NCBI GenBank assembly: GCA_023249955.1
Contig: JAHFBR010000042.1
Span: 1 to 8,884 of the forward strand
Direction: 5' to 3'
DNA from: a bacterium
Lineage (GTDB): Bacteria > Babelota > Babeliae > Babelales > RVW-14
DNA: 8,884 nucleotides
Shown: positions 1 through 6,048 of the stretch, in pieces
How the letters are laid out: each line of letters opens with the position of its first letter
How positions within the stretch are numbered: position 1 is the first letter of the stretch
Position numbers and translations under genes: made by a program
The notes under the pieces: model-generated
Database searches by the model: none
The model's input: the letters and a program-made list of their open reading frames with translations, nothing else
What the model was told of the DNA's origin: nothing

Positions 1-333
1 GAGGGCCCTGGAATTATCTCTTTGTGGGTTTGTCCAGCGATCGTAGGCAACAGTATTGAAGGCGGTGCGCAGCAGCATAAGGAGCATGAGCAAAGCGTCT
101 TCTTCTGGCAACCAAGAGGGTGATGCGGTGATTTTGTTGAGGTGTTGATGGGGTGTTGTATCAATAAGACATGTCCACATGTTATCAGTTGGTTTGTTGT
201 CTGGTAGGTCAAAGTCGAGGGAGCATAGGATTTCTTCTGGGTTACGTTGCATTGCAAATATATCGGTGCTTGGTGTTGTGAATAAAAGCGTTGCAAGAAG
301 TGTGATGTTTTTTAAAGTGCTGAATCTGTGCAT
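1..333 (-). CDS. Exported hypothetical protein, N-terminal part (paralog of the next gene)
   Basis: Partial gene: 111 codons are open from the ATG at 333 to the left edge, so the C-terminus lies outside the window. A Shine-Dalgarno GAGG (341-344) sits 7 nt before the ATG. The N-terminus looks like a type I signal peptide: MHRFSTLKN basic start, a hydrophobic core around residues 10-20, and a likely cleavage after IFA at residue 27. The mature part has no family that I recognise. Residues 61-111 align without gaps to residues 89-139 of the 297-residue protein encoded immediately upstream on the same strand, including the pattern R89-T-A-F-N-T-V-A-Y-D-R-W-T-N-P-Q-R-D-N107. The two genes therefore arose by duplication. 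Secretion to the periplasm or beyond is inferred from the signal peptide. The function is unknown. Confidence 0.8.
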   Translation of the reverse strand, partial: MHRFSTLKNITLLATLLFTTPSTDIFAMQRNPEEILCSLDFDLPDNKPTDNMWTCLIDTTPHQHLNKITASPSWLPEEDALLMLLMLLRTAFNTVAYDRWTNPQRDNSRAL

Positions 334-406
334 AAGGCTGCCTCATATGTGAAAGAAATTAACCTATTGACCGCTTTACAAAACTTGATTTTCTTATCCC
401 TTGACG

Positions 407-1300
407 TTATATGCCAACGTCTTCTCGCGTATGATCCCATCCTGTGATTGCTTCGATCGAAGGGTCTTCTATTCCTCTCGGCTGTTCATGCGCTACCGCC
501 AGGGCCGGCAGGAGTTCATCAAACTCGAGGGCAGAAAATAGTGTACCCCAATTTGTAAAGCGCTTTCTGAAAGTTGCAAAAAGCTGATCCTTTACAAGCA
601 TATTGCAATCCTTTTGATGTTGCAGCGCCTTAGGGTTGGCGCAAGTGATGCCGGGTATTGATGAAGGGATCCAGTATTTTTCAGCTTCAATTGAATTGTG
701 TTGGTAGGCGAGCGCCTCATCGTCGCCTGCAACAGTGATTCCGATCCAGTTGCAAGCGCCAAGGTTGGCTACGTTGTCTTCGATTTTTTTGATTGCTACT
801 TCAAGTGTTACCGTAAAGTCTGGAAGCGTGAATCCGTACATGAGGAGGCGTTTTAGAATCACAATTTTAATGTGGCGGTAGGATAAGACCGCCCAGAAAT
901 TATCTCTTCTTGGATTGGTCCAAGCGTCATATGCGATGGTATTTAATGCGGTTCGCACGAGGAGTGTGAGGAGCGCGATGCATTCTTGGGGATTGTTGGC
1001 CTCTGATGTTAGTAAAGAGTTGAGTGTCACATGTGGAGCGGGGTCGTGGATGTAGGTGGGGATTAGATCTTCATCTACATCATCATCTTCTTCTACATTA
1101 TCATGATCATCATACACAGCAAGATCAAGCGCATTAACGAGTTGGCTTAAAGAGGCAACAGGTACTTCGTTTTTGCCATCTTCATCAGAGTCATCTGATA
1201 TTGAAGAAGATGCTTCCATAGCAAGTATTAGTGTACTTGATGGTACTATCAGTAGACTGATTGCAAAGACAATATTTTTTATTTTCGATAGTTTTTTCAT
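407..1300 (-). CDS. Exported hypothetical protein with acidic linker (tandem paralog)
   Basis: Complete 297-residue protein of no family I recognise. The ATG at 1300 is preceded by AAGGA 8 nt upstream. Residues 1-27 form a typical signal peptide (MKKLSKIKN, hydrophobic core 10-26, likely cleavage after LILA). Residues 34-79 are strongly acidic (runs such as DDSDED and EEDDDVDED) and probably disordered. Residues 89-139 match the neighbouring truncated paralog, with R116-T-A-L-N-T-I-A-Y-D-A-W-T-N-P-R-R-D-N134. The rest (140-297) looks globular with several amphipathic helices and carries C183, C220 and C232; with C107 these could form disulfides if the protein is exported. It lies 73 nt upstream of its paralog, and 83 nt separate it from rtcB. 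Structural or host-directed roles are possible, but nothing in the sequence decides between them. Confidence 0.85.
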   Translation of the reverse strand: MKKLSKIKNIVFAISLLIVPSSTLILAMEASSSISDDSDEDGKNEVPVASLSQLVNALDLAVYDDHDNVEEDDDVDEDLIPTYIHDPAPHVTLNSLLTSEANNPQECIALLTLLVRTALNTIAYDAWTNPRRDNFWAVLSYRHIKIVILKRLLMYGFTLPDFTVTLEVAIKKIEDNVANLGACNWIGITVAGDDEALAYQHNSIEAEKYWIPSSIPGITCANPKALQHQKDCNMLVKDQLFATFRKRFTNWGTLFSALEFDELLPALAVAHEQPRGIEDPSIEAITGWDHTREDVGI

Positions 1301-1383
1301 GAGCGAATCCTTCTTTTGATGTGAAAAATGATCACGAGTATCAAGTCTAGCGGCGAATGTTATTGAATTCTACCAAAAAATTC

Positions 1384-2829
1384 TTAACCCTTGATCACTA
1401 CGCATGGCCGCAAACGCGCAACTTTACGCGCAATGCCGGCTTGGTGAACAACGTCAACAATATCGTGCACATCTTTGTACGCTTGTGGCGCCTCTTCTGA
1501 AAGGTCACGGATAGAGCCGGTCTGCACATGAATACCGGCTTGCAAAAGTTCTTCGTGCAGCGTGTGACCATGAATTGATCGCTTGGCCGCAGCGCGCGAC
1601 ATTTTGCGTCCAGCGCCATGGCAGCATGAGCCAAACGAAGTCTTCATACCCTCTTGAGTGCCCACCAAAACATACGACGCGGTGCCCATGCTGCCAGGAA
1701 TCAGCACCGGTTGGCCGACCGCTTGATATTCTTGCGCCAATTCAGGGTGCCCAGGGCCAAACGCGCGCGTTGCACCCTTGCGATGCATAATTACTTTTGT
1801 TTTTTTACCGTTAATTTCATGCGTTTCAATTTTTGCGATATTGTGCGCGACATCGTACACCAGCGAAAGGTCTCCACCAGAAGGGCCTAAAATCTTCTTC
1901 CACGCCTGCCGGATCTCCCAGGTGATGTATTGCCGGTTGGCCCAGGCAAAGTTTGCCGCAGCGGCCATGGCGTCAAAATAATTGGTTCCTTCGGGGCTTG
2001 AAAATGGAACGCAGGCAAGTTCGCGATCTGGCAGGGTGATGTCGTAGCGTGCCATTGCACCCATCATGATGCGGATGTGATCGGTTGCCACTTGGTGCCC
2101 CAGTCCGCGTGAGCCGCAGTGAATAAGTACCACCGCCTGATCCTTCCACAAGCCCAAAGCGCCGGCGGCTTTTTCATCAAAAATTTCATCGACAATATCG
2201 ATTTCTGCAAAGTGGTTGCCCGAGCCAATGGTGCCAAGCTGATCGAGCCCACGGCTTTTTGCGTCTTTAGAGATGTTGTCGGGATTGGCATTTTCAAGAA
2301 TTCCATTTGATTCGATATGACGGGCGTCGTCTTGCGTGGCAAAACCATTTTTTATCATCCAGTTCACGCCGGTTTTGAGTACGCTGTCCATGTCTTGCGA
2401 TGAAAGTTTGAGCTCACCGCCTTCGCCCACACCCGATGGTACCATGCGGTATATTTCTTGGGCCAAGTAGCTTAAATGATCTTTGATATCGTTTATTTTA
2501 AGTTGTGAACGCACCAATCTGACGCCGCAATTGATGTCATATCCAATGCCACCGGGCGAAATAACGCCATCAGGATACAGGGTGGCGGCAACGCCGCCAA
2601 TGGGAAAGCCGTACCCTTCGTGCGCATCCGGCATGGCCATGGCGTAGCCTTGAATGCCGCGCAAGGTTGCAACGTTAACCAGCTGCTCCAGTGATCGGTC
2701 ATTAAAAACCTCTTCCAGCATGCGCTCTGTTGCAAAGATGCGTGCCGGCACCAGCATGTCGGAGCGATAGGATTTTGGGATTTCCCAAATAACATCGGAA
2801 ATTTTAATCAGTTTTTCTTTTGAAATCAT
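1384..2829 (-). CDS. rtcB: RNA-splicing ligase RtcB
   Basis: A 481-residue GTP- and Mn2+-dependent RNA ligase that joins 2',3'-cyclic-phosphate (or 3'-phosphate) ends to 5'-hydroxyl ends; in bacteria it acts in RNA repair. Full family length, with no intein or break. The metal and nucleotide site is intact: D98 and C101 in YDINCGVR, N205-H206 in GSGNHFAEI, H237 in HCGSRGLGH, H329 in VAHNIAK, and the histidine that is guanylylated, H404, in CCHGAGRKMSR. These positions almost coincide with those of the Pyrococcus enzyme. The DAHEGYGFPIGG motif (68-79) is also canonical. The gene starts 3 nt after the archease stop codon and has no convincing Shine-Dalgarno of its own, so it is probably translated by coupling. 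No RtcR-type regulator or RtcA cyclase is visible nearby. I see no clear terminator in the 83 nt that follow. Confidence 0.97.
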   Translation of the reverse strand: MISKEKLIKISDVIWEIPKSYRSDMLVPARIFATERMLEEVFNDRSLEQLVNVATLRGIQGYAMAMPDAHEGYGFPIGGVAATLYPDGVISPGGIGYDINCGVRLVRSQLKINDIKDHLSYLAQEIYRMVPSGVGEGGELKLSSQDMDSVLKTGVNWMIKNGFATQDDARHIESNGILENANPDNISKDAKSRGLDQLGTIGSGNHFAEIDIVDEIFDEKAAGALGLWKDQAVVLIHCGSRGLGHQVATDHIRIMMGAMARYDITLPDRELACVPFSSPEGTNYFDAMAAAANFAWANRQYITWEIRQAWKKILGPSGGDLSLVYDVAHNIAKIETHEINGKKTKVIMHRKGATRAFGPGHPELAQEYQAVGQPVLIPGSMGTASYVLVGTQEGMKTSFGSCCHGAGRKMSRAAAKRSIHGHTLHEELLQAGIHVQTGSIRDLSEEAPQAYKDVHDIVDVVHQAGIARKVARLRPCVVIKG

Positions 2830-2832
2830 AGG

Positions 2833-3243
2833 TCAAATATCAAAAATTATGATGGTTTGAAAGTTGCCACGCCCATTTTTTTTTACATCGGCTTCGTGGT
2901 AGGTTACCGCCTTGATGTCTTCGTCAAAGCTTTTTACCATGTTACCATAAAGTTTTGCTTGAAGTTTTTTTTCAGACAGCTCGGTAAACTCGGCCTTGCA
3001 ATACAATGCCTTGGTCAGATGTGTTTGCGTCAAGACATCGGATAAAAAGTCGATTAAGAGCGTCGTGGCATCAACCGAAGCAACACTAAGTTCGATCTGT
3101 TTGTTGAACGGCGGTGTGCATTGCTGTGGCGTAATTATTTCCGCCATGCCCTCTAGGGCGGCATTAAAAAGTTCAGGCATTGTTGATCCTTCGACGCTGA
3201 GGCGAATGTCGGCAACATGTGCGATGATTTCATATCGTTTCAC
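2833..3243 (-). CDS. Archease (RtcB cofactor)
   Basis: A 136-residue protein archease. Members of this family help RtcB: they promote formation of the ligase-guanylate and allow multiple turnover. The family features are visible: the N-terminal HVADIRLSVEG (residues 9-19, with D12), an internal LLIDFLSD (62-69, with D65), the hallmark KAVTYHEADV (111-120), and a C-terminus ending IIIFDI with D135. The acidic residues D12, D65 and D135 are the likely metal ligands by analogy with archaeal members. The start codon is GTG at 3243, chosen because AGGA stands 5 nt upstream and the family begins a few residues before this histidine. It is the first gene of a two-gene operon with rtcB, 3 nt apart, which supports both assignments. 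Confidence 0.93.
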   Translation of the reverse strand: MKRYEIIAHVADIRLSVEGSTMPELFNAALEGMAEIITPQQCTPPFNKQIELSVASVDATTLLIDFLSDVLTQTHLTKALYCKAEFTELSEKKLQAKLYGNMVKSFDEDIKAVTYHEADVKKNGRGNFQTIIIFDI

Positions 3244-3290
3244 GATTATCCTTTTGTTTTGTTGACGTTTCAGGTGGCTTTTATCTAAGC

Positions 3291-3318
3291 TTTAAATAAT
3301 AGATTTTGTTTTTGTCAA
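3291..3318 (-). promoter_or_regulatory. Putative sigma-70 promoter for archease-rtcB
   Basis: On the minus strand a perfect -35 hexamer TTGACA (3313-3318) is followed after 16 nt by TTTAAA (3291-3296), a moderate -10. Transcription would start roughly 40 nt before the archease GTG. The position between divergent genes fits. The -10 is imperfect and the region is AT-rich, so this is a candidate only. Confidence 0.4.
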
Positions 3319-3369
3319 ACTTTTAGCTTTGATTTTTAAGGGATTTGGGGTGAGGAAAGGAGAAGGGCA

Positions 3370-4098
3370 ATGAGCAGGAATTATAGCGCAGGAGCGCTGC
3401 CTTTTGGTCTAATTGTCTGCTGCTTTATGGGATATTATGCCTATGGTGCCATGATTTCTCAGGCTCCTATGAACAGCTTGAGTTCGCCAAAAATTGAAGA
3501 CGAGATCGGCGAACGGACCATTGTACGCGTTAAACAAAGGATCAAAGAGCCATTGTTGACGTTGTTGGCATCGAGTGAGTTTACATCAAAAAAAGAGTTT
3601 AGGCGTCGTCTTGATGAGGCGGTGAATACGCTGATTCAATTTAAATCAGAAATAGAGCCAGGTTTGCAACAGCCAATTGCAGTAGGGCCACTTCCTGCGG
3701 CAGCGTCAGCTCCGCAGGCTCCAATTGTTGTGCAACCGGTAACGCCACCAGCGCCGGCTGCGCTAGGAATGCCATCTGCAACACCAGTACCAGCGGTCGC
3801 TGCGGCTCCAAAACCAGCTTCAGCGCCAGCGCCAATCACCATGCCAACAGCTTCTGCAGCTCCGGCACCAATCGATCTGGGAATGTCGGCTGGAGATATG
3901 AGCGGTGGAATGAGTGCTGGTTCTATGGATATGCCAACAGAAGCTGGTACGGATATGTCCATGGCTGCACCAATCGATATGGGTATGAGCATGGAAGCTC
4001 CGGCTTCAACTCCAGCAACACCAGTAATGCCAGCACCAGCAGCAATACCATCTGCAATGCCTACAGCTGCACCAATGGGTGGAATGCCACAGGCTTAG
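3370..4098 (+). CDS. Membrane-anchored or exported Ala/Pro/Met-rich hypothetical protein
   Basis: A 242-residue protein of unknown family, beginning at an ATG 7 nt after AGGAG. Residues 9-27 are hydrophobic (LPFGLIVCCFMGYYAYGA) and act as a signal peptide or an N-terminal membrane anchor. The pair C17-C18 lies inside the hydrophobic stretch and is not a convincing lipobox. Residues 40-100 are charged and predicted helical (for example RVKQRIKEPLL and KKEFRRRLDEAV). From about residue 101 to the end the protein is low-complexity: Ala/Pro-rich (104-170), then Met/Gly/Ser-rich (171-209), then Ala/Pro/Met again. About fifteen methionines lie between 158 and 239. The likely picture is a short helical domain held at the membrane with a long flexible arm spanning the periplasm, but this is inference. 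It is divergent from archease and is closed by a strong terminator, so it is probably a single-gene unit. Confidence 0.8.
   Translation: MSRNYSAGALPFGLIVCCFMGYYAYGAMISQAPMNSLSSPKIEDEIGERTIVRVKQRIKEPLLTLLASSEFTSKKEFRRRLDEAVNTLIQFKSEIEPGLQQPIAVGPLPAAASAPQAPIVVQPVTPPAPAALGMPSATPVPAVAAAPKPASAPAPITMPTASAAPAPIDLGMSAGDMSGGMSAGSMDMPTEAGTDMSMAAPIDMGMSMEAPASTPATPVMPAPAAIPSAMPTAAPMGGMPQA
3865..3990 (+). repeat. Imperfect repeats in the Met-rich tail
   Basis: The 12-mer GCACCAATCGAT occurs at 3865-3876 and again at 3967-3978, in the same reading frame, encoding APIDLGMS and APIDMGMS. ATGCCAACAG also recurs at 3841 and 3931. Between the copies are MSAG and MSGG units. The pattern suggests growth of the tail by small in-frame duplications. 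Confidence 0.6.
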
Positions 4099-4121
4099 CG
4101 CTTGAGATTCTATAAAACGTT

Positions 4122-4156
4122 AAAAAGGGCGCGGAAATTACGTGCCCTTTTTTTTT
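4122..4156 (+). terminator. Rho-independent terminator after the Ala/Pro/Met-rich gene
   Basis: A 12-bp stem, AAAAAGGGCGCG (4122-4133) with CGTGCCCTTTTT (4141-4152), contains one G-U pair. It has a 7-nt loop (GAAATTA) and a run of nine T residues (4148-4156). It begins 24 nt after the stop codon of the upstream gene and lies before the -10 of the next gene, so it separates the two transcription units. The A-rich left arm would also allow weak function in reverse. Confidence 0.88.
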
Positions 4157-4169
4157 GCCGTAAACCCCG

Positions 4170-4175
4170 TATAAT
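4170..4175 (+). promoter_or_regulatory. Candidate -10 box for the 83-residue gene
   Basis: An exact TATAAT lies directly behind the terminator. A start of transcription about 7 nt downstream (near 4182) would give a short leader of about 25 nt before the ATG at 4207 and would exclude the more upstream start codons. There is no good -35; the matching position falls in the terminator T-run. Confidence 0.4.
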
Positions 4176-4206
4176 TGTTATGAATCAAATGTTTTATGGG
4201 GTGAAA

Positions 4207-4458
4207 ATGTACTGCAACTACTACCAAGCCGGTGTTTTAAAAGAGAAGACATGGTTCGTTGTCGCGTTATTCCGCAACGAAGACCATATCGCTTTCGAGC
4301 GTACGCTTGAAGGCAACAGTGATATTTTGGAATTCTTTGTTCCCACCGATCAAGAACGCTCTTTTTTGGCGATCATGCAGACGCTCAAGGCTCAGGGTTA
4401 TGTTTTTTGGTTTGAACAAAAACCTAATCGGATGCAAGAGCAGTTAGCCGCTTCTTAA
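4207..4458 (+). CDS. Small conserved-looking hypothetical protein (83 aa)
   Basis: A soluble protein of 83 residues beginning MYCNYYQAG and ending EQLAAS, with no signal peptide or membrane segment. I do not recognise the family. Composition is ordinary and aromatic-rich (YYQAG, TWFVVALF, LEFFVP, YVFWFEQ), with alternating strands and a helix at about 48-62, which suggests a compact alpha/beta fold. In-frame ATGs also occur at 4180 and 4189, and a TTG at 4102. I chose 4207 because GGTGA lies just upstream at the right distance for extended Shine-Dalgarno pairing, and because the -10 at 4170 would place the 4180 codon at the transcription start; the TTG version would run through the terminator. 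The last 35 nt overlap the 3' end of gltX on the other strand. Confidence 0.7.
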   Translation: MYCNYYQAGVLKEKTWFVVALFRNEDHIAFERTLEGNSDILEFFVPTDQERSFLAIMQTLKAQGYVFWFEQKPNRMQEQLAAS

Positions 4459-5854
4459 TTTCCTGAGTATCCAGCATATTCAACAAATCATGCATGCCCA
4501 CGCCTTCAGCCTTTCCGGTAATTAAATAGCGTACCGGACCAAAGACCTCTTTTGTCTTCAGGCCATTTTTTTGAGCCTGTTCTTTGAGTGATTGAATAAA
4601 CAGATCGATATTTTCAAGCTTACCAACGTTGTCGCGAATGACAGAAAGTGCTGTTGTCGCTTTTTCTTTGCCAAATGCAGTTTCAAAGTCAGTTCGAGCA
4701 ATGGTGGGAGGCGTAAAACAAAACGCAAGCATGGCGCCAATGTCATGCAGCGTGTTGAGTTCGCCTTTGATTTTTGCCAGCAGGACGGAGATTTTTTCAT
4801 CAGACCAGTTCTTGATTTCTGGATGCTGAGCAAGCAAAAATGGCTTTGCTAGTTCCAGCAAATGTTGATGCTCGATCTTATTCATCCACTTGTGGTTAAA
4901 CCAGGTAAGTTTTGCCAGGTCATAGCGCACGTGGCCAGCATGATGCAGGTGTTCAAAATTGTAGTTTTGTACCAGCTGATCCATCGTTTGAACCTCTTCG
5001 GTCAGTGATATGCCGATGGTTGCGATGTAATTACAAATCGCTTCGGGCAAAAATCCGGCGGCTTGTAAGTCGCCCAAGCTGAACCCAAAGTCGCGCTTAG
5101 AAAGCTTTTCGCCCTCGTTATTGCAAATAATGGGCAGGTGCCAAAAAATGGGCAATGGAACGGCAAAAGCATCGTACAAAGCTGCTTGCATCGCGGTGTT
5201 TGAGAGGTGATCTTCACCCCGAATGACGTGGGTAATTTTCATCAACCAGTCGTCGACAAAATTAACAAACATAAAGGTGCAGGTGCCGTCAGGGCGCGTG
5301 AGTGCAAAATCGCTGAAGTGCTTCATCTCAAACGTCACCTTGCCGCGAGCCATGTCGTGTATCTCAAAAATCTGATCTTGGTTAAGCCTGAAGCGCCAAA
5401 TAAAGGGGGTTCCTGCTGCGATTTTAAGTTTGATTTTATCATCAGAATGGGTTGCACAGGTGCGATTGTAACGCGGAGGCTTGCCCATGGCGATCTGTTT
5501 TTGGCGCATGGCTTCAAGCTCTTCTGCCGTGCAAAAGCAGCGGTAGACCTTGCAGTTTTCAATCAGTTCTGACAGATGTTCTTGATAAATATCATTGCGT
5601 TCAGATTGCAGATACGGCTCGTGAGGGCCACCTTTGAGGGGGCCCTCTTGGTAGGGCAGGTTCAGCCACTCAAGATCTTTTAAAATGCGTACCTTTGCTT
5701 CATCAAGATTGCGCGAGGCATCTGTGTCCTCGATGCGCAGGATAAAGGTTCCCTTTTTTTGTCGAGCAAAAAGATAGTTAAAAACGGCAGCGCGAACGTT
5801 GCCCAAATGCATAAAACCGGTAGGGGATGGAGCGAACCGAACGCGGACTGTCAT
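4424..5854 (-). CDS. gltX: Glutamyl-tRNA synthetase
   Basis: A 476-residue class I aminoacyl-tRNA synthetase that charges tRNA-Glu (and tRNA-Gln if non-discriminating) with glutamate using ATP. The Rossmann catalytic core has the HIGH-type motif PSPTGFMHLGN (9-19), FILRIEDTD (37-45), IRGEDHLSNT (211-220) and the KMSKS-type loop KLSKR (250-254) typical of bacterial GluRS. C106, C108 and C133, with H136, resemble the zinc site of some GluRS. The anticodon-binding helical region follows from about residue 320 to the end, and total length is normal. The start is the ATG at 5854, preceded by AAGGAG at 5 nt; a TTG 7 codons upstream extends the frame but has no such site. Whether it also charges tRNA-Gln cannot be told here, since GatCAB or GlnRS would lie outside the window. 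Its 3' end converges with and overlaps the 83-residue gene. Confidence 0.96.
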   Translation of the reverse strand: MTVRVRFAPSPTGFMHLGNVRAAVFNYLFARQKKGTFILRIEDTDASRNLDEAKVRILKDLEWLNLPYQEGPLKGGPHEPYLQSERNDIYQEHLSELIENCKVYRCFCTAEELEAMRQKQIAMGKPPRYNRTCATHSDDKIKLKIAAGTPFIWRFRLNQDQIFEIHDMARGKVTFEMKHFSDFALTRPDGTCTFMFVNFVDDWLMKITHVIRGEDHLSNTAMQAALYDAFAVPLPIFWHLPIICNNEGEKLSKRDFGFSLGDLQAAGFLPEAICNYIATIGISLTEEVQTMDQLVQNYNFEHLHHAGHVRYDLAKLTWFNHKWMNKIEHQHLLELAKPFLLAQHPEIKNWSDEKISVLLAKIKGELNTLHDIGAMLAFCFTPPTIARTDFETAFGKEKATTALSVIRDNVGKLENIDLFIQSLKEQAQKNGLKTKEVFGPVRYLITGKAEGVGMHDLLNMLDTQEIKKRLTALASD

Positions 5855-5874
5855 AGCGACTCCTTCTGCAGACA

Positions 5875-5880
5875 ATTATA
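5875..5880 (-). promoter_or_regulatory. Candidate -10 box for gltX
   Basis: An exact TATAAT on the minus strand, 20 nt upstream of the gltX ATG, would give a leader of about 14 nt that still contains the AAGGAG at 5860-5865. The -35 region (around GATTTT or TGATTT) is weak. Confidence 0.45.
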
Positions 5881-5909
5881 GAGATTGCTTCACACCAAAA
5901 TCAGCTTTA

Positions 5910-5925
5910 GTGTACCTTATTACAC
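5910..5925. promoter_or_regulatory. Short inverted repeat in the gltX/cysteine-synthase divergent spacer
   Basis: GTGTA (5910-5914) and TACAC (5921-5925) form a perfect 5-bp dyad around a 6-nt centre, lying upstream of the gltX -10 and ahead of the plus-strand operon. The shape and position fit a dimeric repressor or activator site, but a 5-bp dyad can occur by chance. Confidence 0.25.
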
Positions 5926-5937
5926 AAGGGAAGTGAA

Positions 5938-6048
5938 ATGTGCAAAATAGGAGTGGAAACCTACCTAAAAAAGTTTTACACTGGTGCCCACCGATTTTGT
6001 ATGCAATTTGCAATCAAGAAAGTGATGAAACATGTCAATTGGGAATAA
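5938..6048 (+). CDS. Possible 36-residue leader ORF overlapping the cysteine-synthase start
   Basis: An ATG at 5938, with AAGGGA 6 nt upstream, opens 36 codons ending at TAA 6046-6048, beyond the start of the next gene (6032) in another frame. The peptide (MCKIGVETYLKKF... ending HVNWE) is basic, has cysteines at 2 and 21, and resembles nothing I know. Its ribosome site is better than that of the downstream gene, so it could couple translation. It could equally be chance. Confidence 0.2.
   Translation: MCKIGVETYLKKFYTGAHRFCMQFAIKKVMKHVNWE

Noticed and set aside
1384..2829. Intein or frameshift in rtcB
   Set aside because: RtcB genes can carry inteins, but the motifs run in order at standard spacing over 481 residues with no insertion.
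3636..3992. 118-codon open frame on the minus strand opposite the Met-rich gene, with a Gly/Ala-rich product
   Set aside because: It is the mirror of an Ala/Pro/Met-rich coding sequence: GC-biased codons lack stops on the other strand. No ribosome site or independent signal.
4102..4206. N-terminal extension of the 83-residue protein to a TTG at 4102
   Set aside because: It would translate through the intrinsic terminator, giving a basic stretch unlike the rest, and it has no ribosome site.
5855..5875. N-terminal extension of gltX to a TTG at 5875
   Set aside because: GluRS proteins begin just before the FAPSPTG motif, and the AAGGAG at 5860-5865 lies correctly for the ATG at 5854. The TTG also overlaps the candidate -10.
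5976..6012. Small palindromes GGTG-CC-CACC and TGCAA-T-TTGCA upstream of the cysteine-synthase-like gene, considered as a riboswitch or attenuator
   Set aside because: Stems are only 4-5 bp, with no terminator T-run and no recognisable S-box, SAM or T-box core.
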